Position numbers and translations under genes: made by a program
Shown here: piece by piece, positions 43,276 to 52,856 of the stretch
How the letters are laid out: every line of letters starts with the position of its first letter
Position numbering within the stretch: the first letter of the stretch is position 1
Notes under the pieces: model-generated
What the model saw: only the letters and a program-made list of their open reading frames with translations
Database searches by the model: none
Told to the model about the DNA's origin: nothing
Assembly: GCA_018136815.1 (NCBI GenBank)
Contig: CM030933.1
Coordinates: forward strand, 7,603,137-7,667,136
Direction of reading: 5' to 3'
DNA from: Isochrysis galbana
Taxonomy: Eukaryota; Haptophyta; Isochrysidales; Isochrysidaceae
DNA: 64,000 nt

Positions 43276-43515
43276 ACTAAGTTACTTCTAAGTTTATACT
43301 TGGTTCGCCCATGGGGGGGCACGAGCCCCCCTCTCTCTCCACTCCTCCCCTGCCGTGGGGGAGGAACCACCAATCCTCCTGGCATGTCTGATGGCTTGCC
43401 AGGAGGCCACTGCCCTGCTGACCCACTCTCCCACTGACATGCACGCCTGGTTCGCTCGTCCTGGCCCCTCGTGGCCAGCCCATCGCTCCAACCCCCCCTC
43501 CCCACCAAACGCACA
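43276..43515 (+). repeat. LINE 5' leader fragment
   Basis: Starts with a hairpin-like AACTAAG...TATACTTGGTT, then CCCATGGGGGG, and the C-rich block shared with 843-896 and 48,877-48,940. No ORF1 follows, so this is an orphan 5' leader. Confidence 0.6.
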
Positions 43516-44983
43516 TTCACGGTAACACGTAGATAACTAGCGTAAACGGGATACGCGAAGAAGGGGGGTTGAGCAGGAGAGAAAAAGAGGAAAGAAAAGG
43601 AAAGAAGAGAGGAGGCCCGTCGCCCTTCCTCACGTGAAGAGAGAGGAGAGAGGAGATCTCACAGGACTTATTAGAAAGTAAACGTAGGAGAGGACGGAGG
43701 GGCATCCGTAACAGGGAGGGGGGAAGGCGAGGGGGCGGAGGAAAGGGATTAATTTCTTAATAATCTCACCGCACACGCGGCCGTGCATCCTCTACTTTCT
43801 ACTCACGTAGGAAACTTTCTACACCCCCACTCCCCCGGCCCTTTCCCCCCCGCCATCAGGCGACTCCCCCCGTGCACTACTAGGGGGATAGGGGAAAAGG
43901 GCTTAGATATGGTCGGTGGCCCGCGCCCCCCCCCCCGGTGATCCGTTCCCCCCTTCCTCCTATGCCTACCGGGCTGGCGGCGGCCTCGGTCCCGACTTAT
44001 CCTGTAAACAGGTGCGGGACTTACCTATTTTCCGGTGAGCGGAGCTCTCGCTCCGCCCACCCCCTTCTCCGCGCTCTCTCTCCCCTCTCCTGCAGGCACG
44101 CGCGATGGCGCGCCTGCGACAGGCCTGCAGCTGCCCCTGGCGACCCCTGGAGGCCCCTGGAGGCCAGCTCAGGGGGCAGAGGAGGCTGGGGCTGGGCCCT
44201 GGCCTCCCCTGCCTCTCCCTCGCTGGCGCTCCTGTGCCTCAGGGGTCAACTATCGTTAAACCGATAGGGTCATGGAGCGCGCGCCGCTCCCCTCCCCTCC
44301 TGCCGCCCCACCCGCCGCGACGGATGATCGGGCCATGCTCGACGCCTCGCACCCGAAGCGCCCACGAGAGGGCGCCCCACCGACCAAGGTGCGCACGAGG
44401 CGCGACCCGAGCCGTCCCCGGACAGCCACACGCCAGCAAGGACACCATGCCCAGCATGGCCACCACAGCCCCCAACTCCTCCCAACCACTCATGGGCACA
44501 CGACAGCTGTGACAAGCCGGCTCAGAGCCGCATCCCATAGGGAAAGCCGCCAAGGCTGGGCCCCTACAAAGCCGCGGTACTGACCCCGTGCGACAGCACG
44601 AGGCACAGACCTGGCCAGACATCTCACCAACTCCAAGGGGGGAACAGTCAAACTGGTGCAGCACAAGCTGCACCAGGGGAACGGAATGGCAGACCACCCC
44701 CAAGGGAGACCATGAAGATGGCTCTTGGGCCCAACCCGCAGTCCCTCCGTCGCCGCGGGCGACGACGAGGACAGTCGAGACAAATCCAGAATAGACCCAC
44801 AGCGAAGCCTGCACCCACACAAACACCAAGAGGGGCACATGCCCACACCACAAGCGTAGCGAAACGCACCACGATCCTGATGCTCCCGCATCAGACCACG
44901 CTCAAGGGGCATGGGACTCTCCCCATGCCTCCAAGACCCGCAAATTCCAGACTAATCCCCACTCCGCCGCCGCCGGCCCTCAG

Positions 44984-45739
44984 ATGGCAGACATCCAAGA
45001 CATCGAGCAAGAGATGGAACCTCTCGACTTCGACCCTATGCTGCAAATCCACATCATCTTCACGCCAACGGAACGGGACCTTCCACTACTAGGGACGTTC
45101 GACCTGATAGGGCACAATCCGGACCGGAGGTACGACTTGCGCATAAATCTAGACCTACTTGACGACAAACGCATCAGAACCACCATAAACCACATATGGA
45201 AGGCAAACATCAACGCCGACACGCCGGACCATCTTGTCGGGGAGGCATGGTACAAAGCAAAAAAGGCGGTCGCGTCATACCTGCTATGGCTAACGAAGAA
45301 CAAAGAGGACCCCTCACCGACAACACCCCTCATAACGCAGCTGGCCCTACTAAGCATACAACTGGCCGACGAAGAACCAAACCCGAGCAAGCTCGACAAA
45401 ATAAGGGAACTCAATGTAGCAATCAGCACAACAAGGTCGAAACGCACCCCCTCAAGGAGGACGGCCTTTGAGGCGCTCAAACACGAAGAAAGAATGACGA
45501 AGGAATTTTTCCGACGATTCCAAGCCAAGACCTCGAATCAAGCCATCCCCGAGCTCTACATTACAGCCAACTGGGAGGACCCGGGAGAACCCGATAGGAC
45601 AACAACTAAAGACGACCACGAGATCCGCAACCAACTTAGAAAATACTACGTATGGCTCTACCAGGAAAGGGAAACAACGCGGGACAACGAACTCGAAGAG
45701 GCGCTCAAAGAGCACCCCCTCGCTGACAACGACTCAATG
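44984..45739 (+). pseudogene. LINE endonuclease-RT linker fragment
   Basis: The frame matches residues of the 10.6-kb LINE from the end of the endonuclease (DLPLLGTFDLIG versus DHLPVMGTFEMVG) through the linker (KHEERMTKEFFRRFQ, LRKYYVWLYQER). It stops before the RT core; after ~45,740 the sequence is unrelated. The open frame runs on to 45,994 by chance. Confidence 0.8.
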
Positions 45740-46045
45740 CAACTGGAAGCCACCACCTCCAGGCCATTCTTCGGCCGATCGAGGGCGATCGGACGTCGCG
45801 GAAGCTCCGCGTTTCTAATAGTGATGCGCCCCACATTCACCATTCCGATTCCCTCCCGTGAGCGCCCGCCTGAATCTCCCAAAATAGCCCGCCACGCGCG
45901 GGGGAAGGGAGGGGGGTCCCTCACCGACGCCATTGCCCTTCGTGGGGCGGGAGGGGGTCGTTCGGAGGGGGGAGGGAGTTGGCGGGGCAGGTAGGGGGGG
46001 ACCCTAAGGAATCCTTGGACACCCAGGGGAGGTGGAAAATAGTGG

Positions 46046-46212
46046 TTAAAATGAGTGAGTGACCGGGCTATAAAATGCTGGTCGATCTTCAGGGCGGCTG
46101 CGGCGACGATCTTGACACATGCGGCGTCACCGCGGGCCGAGCTCACCATGAGGGCGTTCCTGCCGAGCAAGTCCACCGCGGCCGGGACGTAGATCTCATG
46201 CCCTTTACGCAC
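46046..46212 (-). pseudogene. possible ankyrin-repeat fragment within the LINE
   Basis: The minus-strand frame reads VDLLGRNALMVSSARGDAACVKIV, which fits an ankyrin repeat (G-R-x-A-L-M...A...G). Only about one repeat is present, antisense to the LINE. A similar GAGCTCACCATGAGGGCG block lies at 32,450-32,480 beside another LINE piece. It may be captured host sequence. Confidence 0.35.
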
Positions 46213-46866
46213 TTGGGAGTCCCACCCCTAGGATTGGGACTCCCTCGTGGTGGCCCCGCATTGCGTATTTGGAAACGAGGGGTACCAAATGAAGGCAAAC
46301 GACCTCAGAGGAGGAAGGGGGGAACGGATCACCGGGGGGGGGGGCGGGCCACCGGACCATATCTCAGCCCTTCACCCCGATCCCCCTAGTAGTGCACGGG
46401 GGGAGCCGCCTGATGGCGGGGGGAGAAGGGCCGGGGGAGTGGGGGTGTAGAAAGTATGCTACGTGTAGGTAGTGGTTCCATTCGCCGCGAGTGCGGTAAG
46501 AATATTATGAAGTTTTTTTAAAAAATAGGTGCTACTTATTGCTAGTTACCATCACGACACCAAGATGTTTAGCTCATCAGCTCAGCTACAGAATTCCGAA
46601 CGCTGTCAAAGGCCTTGTGGTCAATTTCATCGACCAACCATCTAAACTCCACAACGAAAGGCCCATCACTCCCATGAGCGGCTTGCACTGTGTGCCTCTT
46701 TCGAAGCACGGACTTGTGGCAAGGAGATTCGCCAAGAGGTGAAGTTGGACGACGAAAGTTGACGGATCACTTGACATGGGTAATCCTCAGGGACGCAAAA
46801 CAGCGGCGCCACCAATGTCACAATTGCGGCAGCACGCAAGTTGCGGCGTTGCGGCTGGCTGCGTTC

Positions 46867-48183
46867 CTACTTCTTGCCCATCAGGAGGAAGCCTAACAAG
46901 GTGCTGATAATGATCAAGATGGGCATACTGATCATTACCCACGTGGGAAGAGGAGCGCGGTCGCCAGTGTCTATACTCTTCGGCTCTTTTGGCTTGTTGT
47001 TCTTGTCGTACGGCTTGAGCTTGCCACAAAATTCCTCAATGCTCGAGTATCCCTTGCGCTCCATGATGGCACTCAACTCGCCAGCAATTCGGTCAAAGCA
47101 GCCCGGGCCCTCGAGCCAGTGCGTGGTCGCGATCTGGACCGCCTTGGCGCCACAGAGGATGAGCTGAAACGCGTCTTCGCCCGAAGCTACACCACCCACA
47201 CCGACGATATCGATGGATCGGTCGAGACGCTTGTAGAGCTGGGCCACATTTGCAAGCGCGATGTGCTTTGCAAAACCGCCTGCCAATCCACCGAAGCCGC
47301 CCTTCGGTGCGATGGTTGCGCTCTCCGTCTCGGTGTCAATGGTGAGGCAGTTACCAATGGTGTTCATTGTGACCACGTACGCAATCCGCCCGGCGTGAGC
47401 GTTGATGATCTTGGCAGCCTGGTCAAAGTGAGGCCCATCAAAATACGGTGCTAACTTGATGCCAAGTGGGAGCCCCGAGTCAGCGAAGCCCTGATGCTCG
47501 AGCACCAGCTTGAGTACCGAGGCCATCTGGTCGAAATCGAGTGCAACCGTGGGCTTGCCCGGGATATTGGGGCAGGCCAAGTTGAGTTCGACGGCCTTGA
47601 TCTTCCCTGCCAAAGTGGGCGGCAACAGCATGGAGGTGGGGCGTCAGTCCAACCACCGCCACTTGTTGCTTCGACCAACGACTCTGGTGGTGGTGGTGGT
47701 GGGGCTCTGCACCTGGCGATGCGGCGGCGGCAGAAGCGATGCGGCCAAGCATCTCGACATTGTCCTCCATTTTGAGACCTATCGAACAGGGGAGCACAGG
47801 GTGAGGTCACTCTGCATGACAAGCACTGGCCGGCTGGCTGGCCGCTGTGCCTCACCAGAGAGCGAGATGATGTACGGCTTGCCGGTCTGTGCGACGCCAT
47901 CAAGGACAGTCTGCGAGATGTAATAGTCGATGCCCGCGTTTGGGAGCCCCTCCGAGTTGATGGAACCCTGTGCAAGCCCCTTCCCAAGGGCAATCTGGCG
48001 CAGTCGCGGGAGTGGGTTGCCCGACTGCTTGACGAGAGTGGCCGACTTGGAGAGGATGGCTCCTGCGCGCGAGTGGCCAACGTTGACCAGATCGGACACG
48101 TGCCCCGACTTTGGCCCCGACGCGTTGTACACCGCGCATTCGAGCGGGATGCCTGCGAGCGAGGTGCGCAGCGAGGGCGGCAT
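46867..48183 (-). CDS. pyrD: class 1A dihydroorotate dehydrogenase with C-terminal membrane anchor (three exons)
   Basis: Exons 48,183-47,856, 47,778-47,713 and 47,606-46,867. Introns of 77 and 106 bp (G|GTGAGG...ATAG and G|GTGCAG...GGCAG) are both phase 1; the joined frame is 377 residues. Catalyses dihydroorotate to orotate in pyrimidine synthesis. Class 1A features: VELNLACPNIPGKP with active-site Cys143, IGIKLAPYFD-type strand, NTIGN, KGGFGGLAGG, IVGVGGVASGEDAFQLILCGA and KGYSSIEEFCGKLKP. Family members are usually soluble and end there. This one continues with a charged linker and a hydrophobic helix (WVMISMPILIIISTLLGFLL) plus MGKK, the form of a tail-anchored protein. The start is ATG 48,183; the frame extends upstream only through a TTG. 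A copia LTR lies ~60 bp upstream. Confidence 0.9.
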
Positions 48184-48239
48184 CGGCGCGACGAGGCGGC
48201 GGCGGCCCGCCACGCTCTCTCGCAAGAAGAGAAGAATTA

Positions 48240-48524
48240 TTTACTAAGAACATGTTACTTTCATACGTACCGGCTACCCTCGGCAGGAGGGTGATGATGA
48301 TCTGATGATGAAATGATGATGATGGGAAACCCAGGAGAAGACTGGGAGAGACCGAGACTGTTTAGCCCCATATTGTACCAAGGGGGCCCAGTGATAGATA
48401 GCAACGTTGTGTAGACGAGAGGTAACATCGATCGGCTAGCGCACTCTAGCGACGGGGTAAACGTCGACGTTGCCACACCGGCAGTAGAACTGACACGTCT
48501 ACAATAGAACTCAACTCAGACACT
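48240..48524 (-). repeat. Ty1/copia 3' LTR
   Basis: On the minus strand, downstream of the copia RNase H remnant, a GTGGGGGAG purine tract is followed by TGTCTGAGTTGAG (from 48,524), a typical polypurine tract/LTR start. The outer end is near 48,240, close to the dihydroorotate dehydrogenase start. Its TG...CA end could not be confirmed. Confidence 0.55.
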
Positions 48525-48576
48525 CCCCCACAGCGATACACATCGCTGGACTGTGGACTGTGGAATCCTTTTAACC

Positions 48577-48872
48577 TTATTCATTGAGGAGGGAAGCGCG
48601 ATGACGGAGAAAGGTAGTCTTGTCCAGGCATTTAGTAAAGATATCAGCAGTCATCGCCGATGTCGAGATCCAATGCGGCATAGAGATACGATGGAGAAAT
48701 TGTTCACGAGAATAAAGTAACCAACGAGCATAGCATAGTGACGGGTGCGAGCAGTTACACGTTACACCGGGGTTTTTAATTGAATTACGCGTTGCCGAAT
48801 TGTCAGTGAAGATGGGAATGGGCATTTGCTGAGGGTTATCAAGGAACTCAAATAGATGGATGGTGAATTCAA
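48577..48872 (-). pseudogene. Ty1/copia RNase H C-terminal remnant
   Basis: The frame reads IFTDNSATRNSIKNPGV, then a degenerate RE-x-F region, then STSAMTADIFTKCLDKTTF, the C-terminal end of copia polyproteins. The upstream part is lost: at ~48,875 the sequence joins a LINE leader. Confidence 0.8.
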
Positions 48873-48876
48873 CTAA

Positions 48877-49480
48877 GTTTATACTTGGTTGACCCATGGG
48901 GGGGCACGAGCCCCCCCCCCTCTCTCCACTCCTCCCCTGCTAAACTATTGTTATAGTTCGAGCGATGGAGCGCGCGCCGACCGCTCCTGATCCCCAGGCC
49001 CCCGCCGTCACGACGCCCCACAGGGGCCACCCCAAGCCGCCGGAGCCGAAGCGCTCACAGGCCGCCCCCCTCACGGACAGCGACGTCGACATGATTCTTC
49101 CTCCCTCGCCTCCCCACCAGGCACAGAAGCAGGGAACAGGAAGAGCCCTGTTCCCTGCAGACCAGCAGAGCCAGCCCCTGGCTCTGCCGCCTGCCTCCAC
49201 TGGCTTGCCAGCCCAACAAGGACTCCCCATGGTGGGCTGCCACCCCCATGGTGGCAACTCCTACCACCAGTGCACCCCTCGTGGGCGGGCACTTCACACA
49301 ACAATCAATCATGGGGGCCTTTTCGGCCTCCAACTCTTCAAGGAACAGCACCCAGAAATCGTACGCTGAAGCGGCTGGACCCAAGGCACAGACGCCAACA
49401 CAGACACAGCAAGCCCCACTTTAACCCACTCAGCAACCCACGCTACCCTCGCGCAAGCGAGCGGACCCGCAGTCGGACCC
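48877..49480 (+). mobile_element. LINE 5'-end fragment (leader and ORF1 start)
   Basis: The leader (AACTAAGTTTATACTTGGTT, CCCATGGGGGG, C-rich block) leads to hairpin AACTATTGTTATAGTT (48,943-48,958) and ATG 48,965 (MERAPTAP). The ORF1-like frame of 134 codons is Pro/Gln/His-rich and ends at 49,369. No endonuclease or RT follows before the hAT element. Confidence 0.7.
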
Positions 49481-49684
49481 AAAGCCGACTCCACCCATAG
49501 CCACACAATTCGCCTCTCTCTCCCCCTCATGATCAAGATGAGGAGTGATGATGATAGCGATGATGGGGAGAATGAGGATGATTGGCTTCATGATGAAGAT
49601 GCGTGTCCAAGTCGTGAGAAAGTGCAACAGTTGCTTGTATGAGTATGACTTGCATTCTATCTCTATCATCTATCTATCTTACTC

Positions 49685-52200
49685 TCATAATCCTAGATGC
49701 TCCGTTAGGCTGATAATAGGTTCTGATAATAGGTCATGAGGTCCTATGGAGCTGACGACCTAATATCAGGCTCTCACTAGTATTATAAATGTAGTAGAGT
49801 ATGTAGATAGTAGTTAAAGAAGTCTTCCCAAGGGGGGGGCGGGCCCCGTGGCGCGGCTCGCGACACATGCAAGCGATGCTTGTACGCAACTTGCATGCTG
49901 AGGGTGGTGAGGGCAATGAGGCCTGCTTTGACCAGCAATGGGGCAGGCAGCCCATTGATGAGTTGAAGGGCTCTGCCCTCGAATGGTCGACGATTGAGGA
50001 GATGGCTGGCCGCGCCAAGTCGGTGCGAGCCAAGCGCTGCCTCTTCTGCGGCCACACCTACCTGGGAGGCCCCTCAACATTCGGCAGCATCTGGACAGGC
50101 TACTGCCGCACAGGAACGTGCGCGCGTGCAAGCCAATCGCGCAGTGGGTGGATAGGCACGCGGCTGTGCTGCAAGAGCTTCGGTTGCGCGCACAGCACGC
50201 TAGCAAGAAGATGAAGTTGGCTGTGCATCAGCAAGAAAGCCGCACAGAGGGCCGCGCATTAGCTGCTTACGGTCACAAGCCTGACTCCCCCTTTTCTCCC
50301 AACAGCAGCACCACCACCCAAGTCTCGCCATTTCAGGCAACTACCGTCGAAGATGTGGCGGAGGCCTGGCTGAAGGTCATCGTGAAGAAGGCCTTGCCTC
50401 TGGACCTTGTCAACGACAGACTTTTTCGTGAAGCTGTAGCACTAACGGCGAAATGCGGCTCCAAAAATTTGCTTGTAGGCAATGAAATTCGGCTACCCTA
50501 TCGCAAACACTTCACGGAGAAGCTCCTCCCCAAGCTTGATGAAAAGCTCGATTCCAACATCCGCCGAACGAAAGGTCCAAGGCCTGGCGGAGCTCACAGG
50601 GGTGACCATTATTTCGGATGGGTGGACGAATGTACAACATCGCCCGATCATCAACGCGTTGGCGTCACTACCCATAGGCTAATTCTTTTTGGCTGCTGAG
50701 GACACTTCAGCACTTCAGGCGCGACGAAGGACGCACAGTACATCAAAGATTTCATCGTCAAACATATTCGTGCATTTGGTGCTCAGCATGTGGTTGCCAT
50801 CTGCATGGATGGTGCTTGCACGGCCTCGTTCCCGTTAATAGCTTTGGAATGCCCCTCCGTATTTTCTTACACTTGTCCCACGCACAGTTTGGACAACTTC
50901 CTCAAGAATATTTGTAGCGACAAAGCGGTGCTCCGCGTCAAGGGCATTCGCGATCGGGACTTTCCTTGGGGCGAGCCCTTTCTGGCAAAGGCTGTCGAGC
51001 AGGTCCGCTTTGTTGTGTCATTTGTTACGTCCCACCACAAAGCGCTTGCGCGCTATCGCGCATTGTGCAAGAGTGTCCCTCCAGATGATAGGCCAGAAGG
51101 GGGGATGGAGTTGCTGAAGTCATGTGAGACACGATTCGCTTCTAATTTCCTCATGCTCGTGCGATATTCGAATGTTCACCATGTCCTTGAGCTGCTCGTT
51201 TTAGATGCGGCCTACGTTGCGTGGGTCGATGCGCAATCACGTGACATCCGTGAGAAGGCCGCTCAGTGCAAGCGTACTATTCGCTCAGAGTCCTTGGCAA
51301 CTACCGTTAAGACAGCGATCACAATCATGGAGCCCGTCTATCGACTGCTTCGTTTGACCGACGGCAAACAAGGCGCCCATTTGGGCAAAGTGTATGCGTA
51401 TCTCCTTCAAATTGATCATCACCTGAAGAACCTTGACGTCGATGGTGTCAACAGCGCGACACGGCATAAAATACACGAACTTTTTATGGCAAGGTGGGAG
51501 TATTTGCACGCGCCTGTCATGAGTGCTTCTTACTGTTTGGAGCCTGAATTTTGTCGTCGCAAGTTCTCTTCTAAGGAGCTGCAAGAGCTTAAACGATGCT
51601 TGAAGCAGATGTCTAGCGCAGAGCATCCATACCCCGACTTATTGGCGGAGTACTCAGAATTTCAAGAGGCTTGCATTGGTGGAATGCATGATTTGACTGA
51701 TGATATTGCGTTCAGTTCGCGTGCCCAGGCTATGGCATCGTACAAGTGGGCGAATGTTTATTTGGCCCCATGGCCTCATCTACAATGGGCAGCACGACGT
51801 TTGTTGGCGTTGACTTGTTCGGCGTCCGGATGCGAGCGCTCTTGGTCGGTTGAAGATTGGATCCACTCGAAGAAGAGGAACCGGTTAGGCCAAGTAACTG
51901 TTGAGAGATTGGTGAGAAGCCACACAAATCTGTTGCTCGAGGACTTGCTCCATGATTGGGAATCTCATGTTTTGCCTTGGGAGCTAGACATGGTGGCAGA
52001 GGATCCGGAGGATGAGGACGAGGTTGAGCAGTAATGTCGTTCACATATCACATATACATTTACTATGATTATACCGTTAGTATAAAGATAGGTTCTCAGG
52101 TCTCAGGCTGTTATCGGGTCTTGTGTGGACCTTATATAAGGTCTAAGGTCGCAGAGACCTGACGACCTGATACCTGACGGAGCATCCTAGCTCATAATAC
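49685..52200 (+). mobile_element. degenerate hAT-family DNA transposon
   Basis: The transposase coding region is flanked by subterminal inverted GATGCTCCGT(T/C)AGG (49,696-49,710 and, inverted, ~52,175-52,195). The adjacent sequence repeats GGTTCTGATAAT / GACGACCTGATA-type motifs shared with the MITE at 3,176-3,823. The exact ends and the 8-bp duplication could not be assigned. Confidence 0.75.
49867..52034 (+). pseudogene. hAT transposase with frameshifts
   Basis: Pieces in order: a BED-type zinc finger start (KRCLFCGHTYLGGPS, ~50,030) that shifts frame near 50,080 to continue as NIRQHLDRLLPH; the N-terminal body (50,118-~50,565); a second shift to VQGLAELTGVTIISDGWTNV (~50,570-50,680, a DUF659-like core with the catalytic-area Asp); a stop region; then the main C-terminal frame 50,790-52,034, with CPTHSLDNFLKNI and the hAT dimerisation motif GCERSWSVEDWIHSKKRNRL. 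At least three disruptions make it inactive. Confidence 0.85.
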
Positions 52201-52496
52201 CTATCATTGATATGTTATATGTCATATGTCATACATATGTTAGTCGCCCGTAGGCTCACAGGCTACCAGTAGTTCCTGGGGGAGTGTAATTGTAATTGTC
52301 AAGCATGATTGTGATTGTCTTGCATCCAACTATAGAACTATAGGTGCTAGGTGCTAGGTGCTAGGTGGGAGGCCAGAGGCCAGGCAATCAGGTGGCGGTT
52401 ATGGATATTATGCTATCTATATTGGATACTGGCCTCGCTCGCGCGCTCACTCTCACCGCGTGCGCGCGCAGCCCTCTGTTCCGGACATAGGGGTCT
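52201..52496. other. no gene recognised
   Basis: AT-rich flank of the hAT element with short ATATGTCAT and GGTGCTA repeats. Nothing else supported. Confidence 0.4.
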
Positions 52497-52560
52497 CCTA
52501 GAAACACAGTGAAAAACGCACTGTTTTTGACTTCCGTAGAAACACACTGTTCCTGTGTTT
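52497..52560 (+). repeat. ACTGTTTTT-type dispersed repeat, copy 3
   Basis: CCTAGAAACACAGTGAAAAAC, CTGTTTTTGACTTCCGTAG and ACACACTGT parallel the block at 9,013-9,113. Lies ~300-360 bp upstream of the helicase start. Confidence 0.5.
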
Positions 52561-52856
52561 AACAACTAGCAACTAGGGTACTTTGTACTTTGTCAATAGA
52601 CCCAAACCGTTTGGCCCAACCTATATGGGGCCCAGTGACTGTGAGAAGAGCAACATAGATCAGAGATACCATTGAGGGCTAGCTCGCACGACAAACTTCA
52701 AGAAATTTTTTTTAGCTAGCTCGCGCGACAAGCGACGTAGGTTCGCTACGATGACCTCACCCCTCGAACTAGAAAACTCCATCCTACAAAACAACTGCGG
52801 TTAAACACTTAACACTTAACACTAAACACAGACCCACGAGGGAGCGACGCGCGTCG

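Larger units (their letters stand above)
43795..46530 (+). mobile_element. internally deleted LINE with an inverted 3' UTR at its 5' end
   Basis: 43,795-44,050 is the reverse complement of the element's own 3' UTR (46,270-46,520). It continues into a GC-rich leader and the hairpin CTATCGTTAAACCGATAG (44,250-44,267), 4 nt before ORF1 ATG 44,272 (MERAPLPS). ORF1 is interrupted. Linker coding resumes 44,984-45,739; the endonuclease and RT are deleted. The 3' UTR ends with GGTAAGAATATTATGAAG plus a T-run at ~46,520. Confidence 0.7.

Noticed and set aside
49545-49640. ATGATGA-rich frame resembling a small Met-rich protein
   Set aside because: Low-complexity GATGAT repeat without conservation.
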